Source: Acidimicrobiia bacterium
GTDB lineage: Bacteria; Acidobacteriota; Vicinamibacteria; Vicinamibacterales; UBA2999
NCBI GenBank assembly: GCA_016871375.1
Contig: VFYY01000021.1
Coordinates: 1 to 35,664 of the forward strand
Direction: 5' to 3'
DNA length: 35,664 nucleotides
How positions within the stretch are numbered: position 1 is the first letter of the stretch; each line of letters begins with the position of its first letter. Positions 17,972 to 26,621 of this stretch are shown piece after piece. Both the position numbers and the translations under genes were made by a program. The notes below the pieces were generated by a model. That model had not been told where the DNA came from. It did no database searches and worked only from the letters and a program-made list of their open reading frames with translations.

Positions 17972-18789
17972 CGTGAATCAGCCGGCTTCGAGATGCCGCC
18001 GGGCAGGCCGTACTGATTGTTCTCGATGCAGATGTATTCGAGGATCTCGCTGCCCGGTTCAGCCAGCCTCGCCGTATAGGTGACCGTGAAGGGCTTCGTG
18101 AAGGCGCCCGGATCGTCGATCGTCACGTCGCGCCGCAGCGTGTTGAAATCGGTGCGCGTCCAGCGCTCCACCAGGTGCAGGCGATCGGTATGCGGGATGC
18201 CGCTGCCGTCGAGCCAGAACTTGTCGTGCAGGCCGACGGTGTCGATCACCAGCGTGTCGCCGTCCCACCGCCCCGTCGAGTGGCCGTACCAGGACGGGTC
18301 CGGATCCGGCGGGTGCTTCGCGTTCATGAAGATCTGGCGGTAGGTGTGCGCGTTCGCTTCCTGCAGCATGAAGATGTGCGTCGAGTTCACGGTCGGATGC
18401 TGCACGAAGCGCCACGCAAACCCGCCCGTGAGGCGCAGCGGGCCGCCCGGCATGCAGTAGTTGTACGGATCCTTGTCTTCCGTACGCGTGGCCATCAGCG
18501 TCTTCGCCCAGGGCTGCAGGATGGCGTCGAGCTCGCCCGGCTTGAGCAGGCGGGGAATCTCCACTTCGCCGCCGCCGCTCCAGACGCCGGACAGGTCGAT
18601 CGTCCCGTCCGCCAGCTTCGGCGCGGGCCGGTTCGCGCGCTCGGCCACCTTCGGCCCGTTGGCGCCGCCGAGCCGGAACACCGGGTTCTGATTCTGCCCT
18701 TCGACTTCGCTCAGGGCAGGCGCCGGTGGGAGGCTCGCGGCGACGAGCGCGATCGCAAGAGCGGCAATGGTCTTGGGCATGGCACTCAC
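17968..18789 (-). CDS. DUF6152-partner secreted protein (copy E)
   Basis: PKLADGTIDLSGVWSGGG; GHSTGRWDGDTLVIDTVGLHDKFWLDGSGIPHTDRLHLVERWTR; YICIENNQYG. ATG at 18780 may be the true start. Confidence 0.85.
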   Translation of the reverse strand: MSAMPKTIAALAIALVAASLPPAPALSEVEGQNQNPVFRLGGANGPKVAERANRPAPKLADGTIDLSGVWSGGGEVEIPRLLKPGELDAILQPWAKTLMATRTEDKDPYNYCMPGGPLRLTGGFAWRFVQHPTVNSTHIFMLQEANAHTYRQIFMNAKHPPDPDPSWYGHSTGRWDGDTLVIDTVGLHDKFWLDGSGIPHTDRLHLVERWTRTDFNTLRRDVTIDDPGAFTKPFTVTYTARLAEPGSEILEYICIENNQYGLPGGISKPADSR

Positions 18790-18838
18790 AAATCACAAAT
18801 CACAAATCGCAAATCACAAATCGCAAATCGCAAATCGC
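18786..18838. repeat. Heptanucleotide array (CRCAAAT)n, same family as 2925-3003
   Basis: tcacaaatcacaaatcacaaatcgcaaatcacaaatcgcaaatcgcaaatcgcc. Confidence 0.9.
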
Positions 18839-18847
18839 CAATGGTCC

Positions 18848-19219
18848 TCACTGCCCCGGCGTCCCCTTGAACACCTCACGGCCGTCGGCCGTCACGATCG
18901 ACGAGGCCACCGCCCGCGTCGTGACGGCGCGGCCGCCGAACCCGCTGATCGTGACTTCGTCGCCGACCTGCAGCGTCTTGCGGGACCAGCCGCTGCGCTG
19001 CAGCGCGAGCGTGCTCGCCATCTCGAAGTTCCAGGTCGTCAGCGTGCCGTTGGTGTCCTTGACGTCGAGGTAGAAATGCGTGTGGGGATTGGTCCACTCC
19101 ACCTTCGACACGACGCCCTTCACGGTGACGGGCTTGTTGGCATCGTAGTCGGCTGTCCAGGAGTGATGCGCGGCGGCAGGGGCGGCGACCAGGAGCAACG
19201 CGGCAGCGATGTAGCGCAT
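18848..19219 (-). CDS. DUF6152-like small secreted protein (copy 5)
   Basis: MRYIAAALLLVAAPAAAHHSWTADYDANKPVTVKGVVSKVEWTNPHTHFYLDVKDTNGTLTTWNFEM. Confidence 0.87.
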   Translation of the reverse strand: MRYIAAALLLVAAPAAAHHSWTADYDANKPVTVKGVVSKVEWTNPHTHFYLDVKDTNGTLTTWNFEMASTLALQRSGWSRKTLQVGDEVTISGFGGRAVTTRAVASSIVTADGREVFKGTPGQ

Positions 19220-19232
19220 AGGCCCTCCAGCA

Positions 19233-19256
19233 GCGGGCCGTAAAGACCCGCCCTAC
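19233..19256 (-). repeat. REP-like GTAG hairpin (GTAGGGCGGGTCTTTACGGCCCGC)
   Basis: GTAG head overlaps the TAG stop of the ABC ATPase gene. Confidence 0.65.
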
Positions 19257-20062
19257 GTACCCGGACGAGCGTAGTAATACCCCTCATTCTGCTCGATGGC
19301 AACCGGAGACTCGAACAGCGCGGTCAGGTGGGCGGCGGTCAGCACGTCGGCAGTCGCGCCGGCGGCCGCGATGCGGCCGTGGCGAAGCAGGACGACGCGC
19401 TGAATCTCCGGGACGATCTCTTCGATGTGGTGGGTAATCAGGATCAGCGTCGTGCCTTCCCGGGCGATCTGCCGGACCCGCTCCATGAACGCGTGGCGGG
19501 CGACCAGATCCAGGCCGGTGGTCGGCTCGTCGAGGATGAGCGCGCGCGGCTGCGTGACGAGCGCGCGGGCCAGCAGCACGCGCCGCGCTTCCCCGCTCGA
19601 CATCTCGTCGAGCCGGCGCCGCGTCAGGTGCGACACGCCCATCCGCTCCAGCGCGTCGGCCGCACGCGCGCGCATGCCGGCCGTCACGCGGCCGTAGCGA
19701 AGAATCCCCTGCGAGGCGAAGAACGCCGAGAGCACTGCCGCCTCCGCGGTGACGCGCCCCTCGTTGTTGCCGAAGACGAACCGCTGGTGCAGGTCGGCGG
19801 ACACGATGCCGAGCTGGGCGCGGAGCTCGAAGACGTCCCACCGCGTGTCGCCGAAGACGCGCACCGCCGGCGGCCCGTCGCCCTCGGCCAGCGGCCGGTC
19901 CTCGTGCGTGAGCAGGCGCACGAGCGCCGATTTCCCGGCGCCGTTGGGGCCGAGAATCGCGGTGTGCTCGCGTTCGTGAATGGTGAGGTTGAGCCGGTCG
20001 AGGACGGGACGGTCATCACGGATGACCGTCGCGTCCACGAGCTCGAGCACAGGGGCGCTCAA
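19253..20062 (-). CDS. ABC transporter ATP-binding protein, no adjacent permease
   Basis: Walker A GPNGAGKSAL, signature MSSGEARRVLLARAL, Walker B ALILDEPTTGLD, H-loop LITHH; TTG start immediately follows the MFS TGA stop. Confidence 0.88.
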   Translation of the reverse strand: MSAPVLELVDATVIRDDRPVLDRLNLTIHEREHTAILGPNGAGKSALVRLLTHEDRPLAEGDGPPAVRVFGDTRWDVFELRAQLGIVSADLHQRFVFGNNEGRVTAEAAVLSAFFASQGILRYGRVTAGMRARAADALERMGVSHLTRRRLDEMSSGEARRVLLARALVTQPRALILDEPTTGLDLVARHAFMERVRQIAREGTTLILITHHIEEIVPEIQRVVLLRHGRIAAAGATADVLTAAHLTALFESPVAIEQNEGYYYARPGT

Positions 20063-21358
20063 TCAGGCCGGGAGCGGCTTGCCCTTGGTCTCGGGCGCGA
20101 ACGGCAGCACGATCAGCCCCAGCAGGAACACGAGCGCCGTGATCGCCACCGGCACGCCGAGGCTGCCGTAGCTGGCGATGCCGGCGCCGAGGATGAAGAC
20201 CATCGCCACGCCCGCGAAGCGCCCGATCGAGCTGACGAACGCAATGGCGCTCGCGCGGCTGGTCGTCGAGAACTGCTCCGGCAGCCACAGCGTGTAGAGC
20301 GCGAAGTTCGCGCCGCCGAGGCCGAGCAGGAAGATCAGCACGAAGAACGGCACCAGCGCATTGGGCATGTAGAAGACCATGCCGAAGGCAACCGCCACGG
20401 CAATGCCCATGAAGACGAAATAGGACGCCATCGTCGGCCGGCGCCCCCATCGCTCCGCCAGGATCGGCGCCAGCAGGCAGCCGATGATCGTGCCGGTGGA
20501 GAGCACCATCGAGCCGTAGGAGGCCAGACGCGCGGCATCCGCGACGTCGAAGCCTTCACGGCGCGCGATCTGCGTCACCGCGGTCGGCACGTAGATCGAG
20601 CCGCCCCAGAGGCCGATGATCGACACGGTGAAGAGCAGCGAGCTGACGATGGTATTGCGGCGGAACCGCTCGGTGAAGAGCGCATTGAACGCCGACAGCA
20701 TCGACGGCCGCTCCACCTGGACGCGGCTCTTCCACGCCTCCGGCTCACGCACGCCGCTCCGGATCCAGAAGACGAGGAGCGCCGGCGCGCCGCCGAGGAT
20801 GAACATCCAGCGCCACCCGTAGTTCGCGCCGATGAAATAGTTGGCGATCGCCGCCAGGAAGAAGCCGAAGTAGTAGCCGGTGTGCATGTAGCCGGCGCCC
20901 ATCTTGCGGCGATCCTCGGGCCACTCCTCCGCGACGAAGGTGCCGCCCATCGGCTGCTCACCGCCAAGGCCGAAGCCGCACAGCACGCGCAGCACCGCGA
21001 GCTGCCAGATGTTCGTCACCAGGCCGCACGCAAGCGTGAAGACCGAGTAGAAGATGATCGTCGCCGCCAGGGCCTTGACGCGGCCGAAGCGGTCGGCGAT
21101 CGGGCCCCAGGCCATCGACAGTCCCCATCCGAACAGGAACAGCGCGAACAGGATGCTGCCGTAGTAGCCGATGTTGGCCGGCGTCGGCTCGATGCCGGAG
21201 TTCGGCAGCAGCTCCGTCAACGCGGGGACAAGGACGAGCGCATAGATGAAGGCGTCCATGCCGTCGAGGCACCACCCGCCCCAGGCAGCCCAGAATCCCT
21301 TGATCTGATTCGAGTTCAGCGGTGTTTTCGTCTGCGCAGGCGTACCGGCCACAACCAT
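20063..21358 (-). CDS. MFS transporter
   Basis: Multiple hydrophobic helices; MAWGPIADRFGRVKALAATIIFYSVFTLACGL...RVLCGFGLGGEQPMGGTFVAEEWPEDRR. Confidence 0.88.
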   Translation of the reverse strand: MVVAGTPAQTKTPLNSNQIKGFWAAWGGWCLDGMDAFIYALVLVPALTELLPNSGIEPTPANIGYYGSILFALFLFGWGLSMAWGPIADRFGRVKALAATIIFYSVFTLACGLVTNIWQLAVLRVLCGFGLGGEQPMGGTFVAEEWPEDRRKMGAGYMHTGYYFGFFLAAIANYFIGANYGWRWMFILGGAPALLVFWIRSGVREPEAWKSRVQVERPSMLSAFNALFTERFRRNTIVSSLLFTVSIIGLWGGSIYVPTAVTQIARREGFDVADAARLASYGSMVLSTGTIIGCLLAPILAERWGRRPTMASYFVFMGIAVAVAFGMVFYMPNALVPFFVLIFLLGLGGANFALYTLWLPEQFSTTSRASAIAFVSSIGRFAGVAMVFILGAGIASYGSLGVPVAITALVFLLGLIVLPFAPETKGKPLPA

Positions 21359-21409
21359 GAAGGCCCCCTCAGGAGTTGTCGCAATGAGCGGGCCATTCTA
21401 CTCGAATCT

Positions 21410-21494
21410 CAACGCCCACCGTCCAACGCCCAACGTCCAACGCCCAACTTCCAATACGTCTTGGAAGTTGGGAATTGGAGTGTTGGGAGTTGGC
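21410..21494. repeat. Heptanucleotide array (CAACGYC)n arranged as an inverted pair
   Basis: 12-bp perfect stem CCCAACTTCCAA-tacgtc-TTGGAAGTTGGG (21443-21472) flanked by further heptamers. Confidence 0.85.
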
Positions 21495-24380
21495 TTAGAA
21501 CGCGACCCTGAACCCGAACTGCATCGTCCGGTTCTGCCCGGTTTCGGGCCGCCGGAAGTCGCGACGGCCCTCTTCGGCAATCAGGACGAAGTTGTTCGCG
21601 TTGAAGAGGTTGAACGTCTCCGCGATCAGGTCGACCGACCGGCCGCCGCCGAGCGGCAGCCGCTGCTGCAGCCGGACGTCCACACGATTCTCATCCGGCT
21701 GAAGGAACGTGTTGCGAGGCACGAGGCTGCCGTCGGGCCGGAGCCGCATGCTGAAGTCCGTGCCCGTGTTGCGCAGGTCGCCGCCGTAGAAGCTGGCATC
21801 GCGGATCCCCGAGCCGTGATACACGAGCCCGCTGACCTGGAAGCCCCGGCCGACCTCCCAGATGGAGTTGAACACGAACCGGTGGCGCTGGTCCGACTCC
21901 GACAGCGCCCACTCGCCGCCCATGTCCGCCGCCGTGGTGAACGGCACCGGCACGAATCGGCTGGTGGCCGGATCACCCGTGAAGGGCGCCGACTCGGCAT
22001 CCCACAGTCCCGACAGCGTGTAGGTCGCCGACGCCTGCCACCGATGGGACATGCGCTTGACGAAGCTGGTCTGCAGGCCGTGATAGGCCGAGCGGCCCGT
22101 GCGCACCAGCAGCGAGATGTTGCCCCAGTCCGGGAACGCGCGCCGGTTGATATCGCTGAACGGGTAGTTCGCGCCGGTCGCCGGGTTGTAGGTCAGGTTG
22201 ACGTTGTCGATGATGTCCTTCTCGTTGCGGCCGCGCGTGTAGACGTAGTCGACCTCGAGCGCCATGGTGTTGCCGAACTGACGCGCGACGCCGATGGAGT
22301 TCTGCAGGGTGTAGCCGAGGTCCTGCGAGAAGCCCTCCGCCACGAGCTCCTGCAGCGAGTTGCGCAGGCAGCCGGCCACGCGGTTCACGTGGCAGAACAG
22401 CCGCGAGGCCTCCTCGAACGTCGGGAGGGGCCGGCCGTTGAACGGATCGGCCGCGAAGTTCGGCCGCCCGTCGTTGTTGATCTGAATCACGGCCACCTTG
22501 CTGTTGCCGACGGTCCAGAGCGTGTCGGAGGTGATCGGCTCGTAGTAATACAGCCCCGTGCCGCCGCGGATGACCGTGCGGTCGTCCAGCGAGTAGGCGA
22601 AGCCGACGCGAGGCTGGAAGTTGTCCCTGTCGTTCGGCCGGTCGCCGGCGAGGAACGGCGGCACCGCGATGTCGTTGGCCGAGGCATTGATGCTCAGGTC
22701 CCAGCGCAGGCCGAGGTTGAGCGTCAGGCGGTCCCCGATGCGCCAGTCATCCTGGACCCAGGCGCCGAACTTCGGCTGCGTGTAGCTCAGCGAGAAGTCG
22801 CCGACGCCGATGCGGTACGACCGCGTAATCGACGACAGCGCCGCCAGGTTCCAGGTATCGACGTTGAACGCGTCGGGCAGCAGCGCCGGCAGGTTCGCCG
22901 GCAGCGGACCGCCGCGCGCGTCGATCTCGCCACCCGACAGGCGGCGGTTGAAGCTGTCCTCGCGCCGGTGCAGGTACTCGACGCCGGCGCGCATGTCGTG
23001 CCGGCCGTTCGCCTCGTACGAGAGCGCCAGGTCCTCGCGCAGGCTCCAGACGTTCTGCGCGCGGCGCCGCGGAAAGTTCTGGTTCGGCGTGATGTCGAAG
23101 CCGGTGAAGCGGATGCGCGGCGAGCCACCGGTGACGCCGTTGCTCGCCTGCCAGTGCCGCGACCAGTTCGTAAGGCCGCCCTGGTCGAAGCCGAACTCCG
23201 AGTAGCCGACCTTCACCTCGCTGACGATGGCGTTGCTGAACACCTGCGTGAGCTGGCCGAGCGCCTCGCGGCTGGCCTCGTCCGAGGAGCCCGTCGCCGC
23301 GGGATGGTTGCTGCCGCCCGCGCCGAACGGATCGTAGCGGCGCCCCTCGTGCCACTTGCCCATGAGACGGGTGTTCGGCGAGACCTGGTAGTCGAGACGG
23401 CCGCCGCCCATCTTGATTGTTTCCTTGCCGCTCAGCTGCACGTTGAACTGCGGGAACGGCGTGCGCCACACGCTCGTCTTCGGCGCGCGCTCGTACTCGA
23501 AGTTGCCGAAGTAGTGCAGGCGGTCGCGCACGATCGGTCCGCCGATCGCCGTGCTGTACTGCTGGTTGTTCATCGGCAGCACGCGGTTGACGACGGGGTC
23601 CTCGGCGTTGAAGCGGTCGTCGCGGAAGTTGGCGCGGAAGAGGCCCGAGAAGTTGTTCGTCCCCGACCGCGTGATCGCCTTGACCTGTACGCCCGACGAC
23701 CGGCCCATCGTCGCGTCGAAGCGGTTCGAGATGAACTGGAACTCGGCGATCGAGTCCTGGCTGTAGCGCGGCTGCACGCCGGTGCCGAGATCCTGCGTCA
23801 CCTGCTGGCCGTCGATGTGGAGCTGGTACTCGCGCACCTCGCCGTCGTTGCGATCCGGCAGCGGATTGTTCTGATTCCCCGGGGTGGTGCGGCTGCCCGG
23901 CGCGAGCAGGGCCAGCGCCATCCAGTTGCGGCCCTGGACGGGCAGCTCCTGCACCTGCGTCGGGTCGATGTTCCCGCCGAGCGCCGACGTCGTCACCTCG
24001 ATCAGGGGCGCCTCGGCCGAGACCGTCACGGTTTCCTGCACCGTCGACGGATTCATCTGCATGTCCACGTCGATCGTCTGGCCGACGAGGAGCTGGACGC
24101 CCGTGCGCTGCACGGTGGTGAACCCCTGCAGCTCAGCGCTGATGCGGTACGCGCCGACGCGCACGGGAATGCGGAACGCGCCGGTCCCGTCGGTGACGCC
24201 GACGAACGTATTGCCGGTTGCCTCGTTGGTGGCGGTGACGGTCACGCCCGGCAGGACGCCCCCCGTCGCATCGGTCACAGTACCCGTGAGCGCAGCGTCC
24301 TGCGCGTAGCCTGCTGCCGGCAGGCCGAACAGCGCACAGACGAGAAGCAGGCGTACCCGCTTCAGGAAACTACCTGTCAT
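21495..24380 (-). CDS. TonB-dependent receptor (Oar-like), intact paralogue of the interrupted gene at 10581-13529
   Basis: MTGSFLKRVRLLLVCALFGLPAAGYAQDAALTGTVTDATGGVLPGVTVTATNEATGNTFVGVTDGTGAFRIP...terminal MQFGFRVAF. Confidence 0.92.
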   Translation of the reverse strand: MTGSFLKRVRLLLVCALFGLPAAGYAQDAALTGTVTDATGGVLPGVTVTATNEATGNTFVGVTDGTGAFRIPVRVGAYRISAELQGFTTVQRTGVQLLVGQTIDVDMQMNPSTVQETVTVSAEAPLIEVTTSALGGNIDPTQVQELPVQGRNWMALALLAPGSRTTPGNQNNPLPDRNDGEVREYQLHIDGQQVTQDLGTGVQPRYSQDSIAEFQFISNRFDATMGRSSGVQVKAITRSGTNNFSGLFRANFRDDRFNAEDPVVNRVLPMNNQQYSTAIGGPIVRDRLHYFGNFEYERAPKTSVWRTPFPQFNVQLSGKETIKMGGGRLDYQVSPNTRLMGKWHEGRRYDPFGAGGSNHPAATGSSDEASREALGQLTQVFSNAIVSEVKVGYSEFGFDQGGLTNWSRHWQASNGVTGGSPRIRFTGFDITPNQNFPRRRAQNVWSLREDLALSYEANGRHDMRAGVEYLHRREDSFNRRLSGGEIDARGGPLPANLPALLPDAFNVDTWNLAALSSITRSYRIGVGDFSLSYTQPKFGAWVQDDWRIGDRLTLNLGLRWDLSINASANDIAVPPFLAGDRPNDRDNFQPRVGFAYSLDDRTVIRGGTGLYYYEPITSDTLWTVGNSKVAVIQINNDGRPNFAADPFNGRPLPTFEEASRLFCHVNRVAGCLRNSLQELVAEGFSQDLGYTLQNSIGVARQFGNTMALEVDYVYTRGRNEKDIIDNVNLTYNPATGANYPFSDINRRAFPDWGNISLLVRTGRSAYHGLQTSFVKRMSHRWQASATYTLSGLWDAESAPFTGDPATSRFVPVPFTTAADMGGEWALSESDQRHRFVFNSIWEVGRGFQVSGLVYHGSGIRDASFYGGDLRNTGTDFSMRLRPDGSLVPRNTFLQPDENRVDVRLQQRLPLGGGRSVDLIAETFNLFNANNFVLIAEEGRRDFRRPETGQNRTMQFGFRVAF

Positions 24381-24598
24381 AGGCCCCTCCTGAGAATCCA
24401 CCTGGATTGGAGACGTGAGCGCGACAAACGGGATGAACCAGCAACCCTAGGGCACCGGGAACCATCTCGTCAATACGGTTCGCACCCGAGGGTCGCGCAC
24501 GCGGGGGTACTGCGAGTCCCCTGCCCGTGCCGGGAGTGTGAAAACGTTGGCAGAAATGGGCGTTTCCGCCGCGCACATCCGGGAAACCGTATGTGGCG

Positions 24599-26590
24599 CT
24601 ACGGCAATCCGAATGCGAGCAGCACGTTGCCGGGGGTTCCGTTGCCCAGACCGACGTACCCGGACCCGACAAACAGCATCTCCGCCGCCACGGTGGGACC
24701 GGGCGCGCCCATCGAGCCGCCCCTCGCGGGCACCTGGTTGACGGTGTCGAAGTCGCGCCGGGTGTCGACGCTCCAGAGGACCTCGCCGGTGGCGGCGGCA
24801 TGCGCGCGGACGGTGCCGTCCTGCCCGGCCACGAAGACCGCGCCGGGCACCGCAGTCAAGGCCGCCGTGACGCCTCGCCGCCCCTCGACTTGGCTCGGGG
24901 CAGGCGGCGGCCGGAACCATTTCCGCTCGCCCGTCGCGGGATCGATCGCCGCCACGGCGCCGTTGTCGAGCGCGAAGTACGCCCGCTCGCCGTCCGCGGC
25001 GCCGCCAAAGAGGATCTCCGACTCGCCGATCTTCTCCACGAGCGTCGCCTTCCACAGCAGCGCGCCCTGGCGATCGGGATCGTGGGCGAACACCTGCCCG
25101 CTCTTGTTGCCCGCGAGCAATACCCGGCCTGCCCCGAGCGTAGTCGAGGGGCCTGCCCCGAGCGCAGTCGAGGGGCCTGCCCCGAGCGTAGTCGAGGGGC
25201 CTGCCCCGAGCGTAGTCGAGGGGCCTGCACCGAGCGTAGTCGAGGGGCCTGCCCCGAGCGTAGTCGAGGGGCCTGCCCCGAGCTCGGTCGAGGGGCTGGC
25301 CCCGAGCGCAGTCGAGGGGCTGGCGAGCGGCTGCAGGATGGGCGAGGTGCCGAAGTCGAAGTCCGGGCCGAGGTTCTTGGGGCAATTCTCCGTCCGGTCC
25401 TGGCCGCACGCCACCAGCCACGCGTCATTCTCGTGGTCCTGCACCGACCACAGGATGCGCCCGGTCTTCAGATCGAGCGCCATGACGGCGTCCGTGTTGC
25501 GGTGCGCGGGCTCCGTGTAGGCGTCGCCGGTCGCGACATAGATGGCGCCGCTGCGGACGTCGATCGTCGGGGCGTGCCAGATCGCCGCGCCGGCGCCCGT
25601 CCAGAGCTGCGTGCCGGCGGAGTTCCGCCGCGAGGGCACCGGCGGGTCCGGGATCGCGTAGGTCTTCCAGATCTGCCGTCCCGTGGCCGCGTCGAGCGCG
25701 AGGATGCTGCCGCGGAACGTGCAGCACGGATAGTTCAGGCTGCCGCCGGCCGCCTCCTCGCGCGAGGAGAGGGGCACGTACAGGCGCCCCTCGTGCAGCG
25801 TCGGCGAGCCGGTGACGACGGCGAGCGGATGCGCGTCGGCCTGCACCTTCCAGATCGGCGCGCCCGTCTCGGCGTTCACGGCATAGACGTTGGCGCGGAT
25901 GTCGCCGAAGTACGCCACGTAGCGCGCCGCGCCCGAACCGGGGCCGATCGACACGGCGTTGCGCACGCCGGTCTCCGCGAGGAACGACCAGTGCACGCAG
26001 CCGGTGCGCGCGTCGAGCGCGTAGACGTAGCCCGTATCCACGCCGACGAAGACGCGGCCGCCGGCCACCGTCGGCTGTCCGTACACCGACGAGGCGCCCG
26101 GGAAGCCGAACGCCCACGTGAGCGCGAGCCGCGGGATCTCGGCGGCCGTGATCCCGCCGTTCGGCTGATAGCGCGCGTTCGTGGGGTCGGGACTCCAGCC
26201 GTTCCACGCCGCCGCAGCCGTCGGCGCGTCCATGCGCGCGTTTGCGATGCACCGGTTGGGCATGCGGGCCGCCTCGCCCGCCTCGATCGGGCTCAGCTTC
26301 CGGCCGCTGACGAACTCCGCCATCGCCCGCTTCACATCGTCCGGCACGCCCTCGGCGTGGACGCGCATCGGGCCGGTGGTGATCGCGCGCAGGATGGCGT
26401 CCGCCGGCATCTGGCGGAGGGTGGCCAAGGTGGGCGCGCCCTCCACCTCGGGCCGGCGGCCGCCGGCGTCGCCGGTCTGGTGGCAGCCGGCGCAGCGCTG
26501 ATCGATCTGGCGGATCACGCGCGACGCCGTCTGCGCGTCCGCCACGCCGGAGATAGCAAGGAGTATCGCGAGGATCGTCAGGATGCGCAT
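24599..26590 (-). CDS. PQQ-binding-like beta-propeller protein with N-terminal c-type heme motif
   Basis: Start reassigned to MRILTILAILLAISGVADAQ (ATG 26590); CAGCH heme motif; PQQ/WD-like repeats (VYALDARTGCVHW, VYAVNAETGAPIW, ILALDAATGRQIW, VMALDLKTGRILW). Confidence 0.88.
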   Translation of the reverse strand: MRILTILAILLAISGVADAQTASRVIRQIDQRCAGCHQTGDAGGRRPEVEGAPTLATLRQMPADAILRAITTGPMRVHAEGVPDDVKRAMAEFVSGRKLSPIEAGEAARMPNRCIANARMDAPTAAAAWNGWSPDPTNARYQPNGGITAAEIPRLALTWAFGFPGASSVYGQPTVAGGRVFVGVDTGYVYALDARTGCVHWSFLAETGVRNAVSIGPGSGAARYVAYFGDIRANVYAVNAETGAPIWKVQADAHPLAVVTGSPTLHEGRLYVPLSSREEAAGGSLNYPCCTFRGSILALDAATGRQIWKTYAIPDPPVPSRRNSAGTQLWTGAGAAIWHAPTIDVRSGAIYVATGDAYTEPAHRNTDAVMALDLKTGRILWSVQDHENDAWLVACGQDRTENCPKNLGPDFDFGTSPILQPLASPSTALGASPSTELGAGPSTTLGAGPSTTLGAGPSTTLGAGPSTTLGAGPSTALGAGPSTTLGAGRVLLAGNKSGQVFAHDPDRQGALLWKATLVEKIGESEILFGGAADGERAYFALDNGAVAAIDPATGERKWFRPPPAPSQVEGRRGVTAALTAVPGAVFVAGQDGTVRAHAAATGEVLWSVDTRRDFDTVNQVPARGGSMGAPGPTVAAEMLFVGSGYVGLGNGTPGNVLLAFGLP
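25128..25319. repeat. 24-bp tandem repeat, 8 units, in frame within the PQQ-domain CDS
   Basis: Units cctgccccgagcgtagtcgagggg with few substitutions; encodes (GPSTTLGA)n on the coding strand. Confidence 0.95.
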
Positions 26591-26621
26591 GGCGAGAAGA
26601 TTACCTCCGGCGTCAAGACGG

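Noticed and set aside
25128-25319. Possible CRISPR array
   Set aside because: Contiguous 24-bp tandem units without spacers, in frame inside a CDS; no cas genes.
21357-25520. 1387-aa plus-strand ORF
   Set aside because: Antisense to TonB receptor and PQQ genes; the only repetitive part is the antisense of the 24-bp array.
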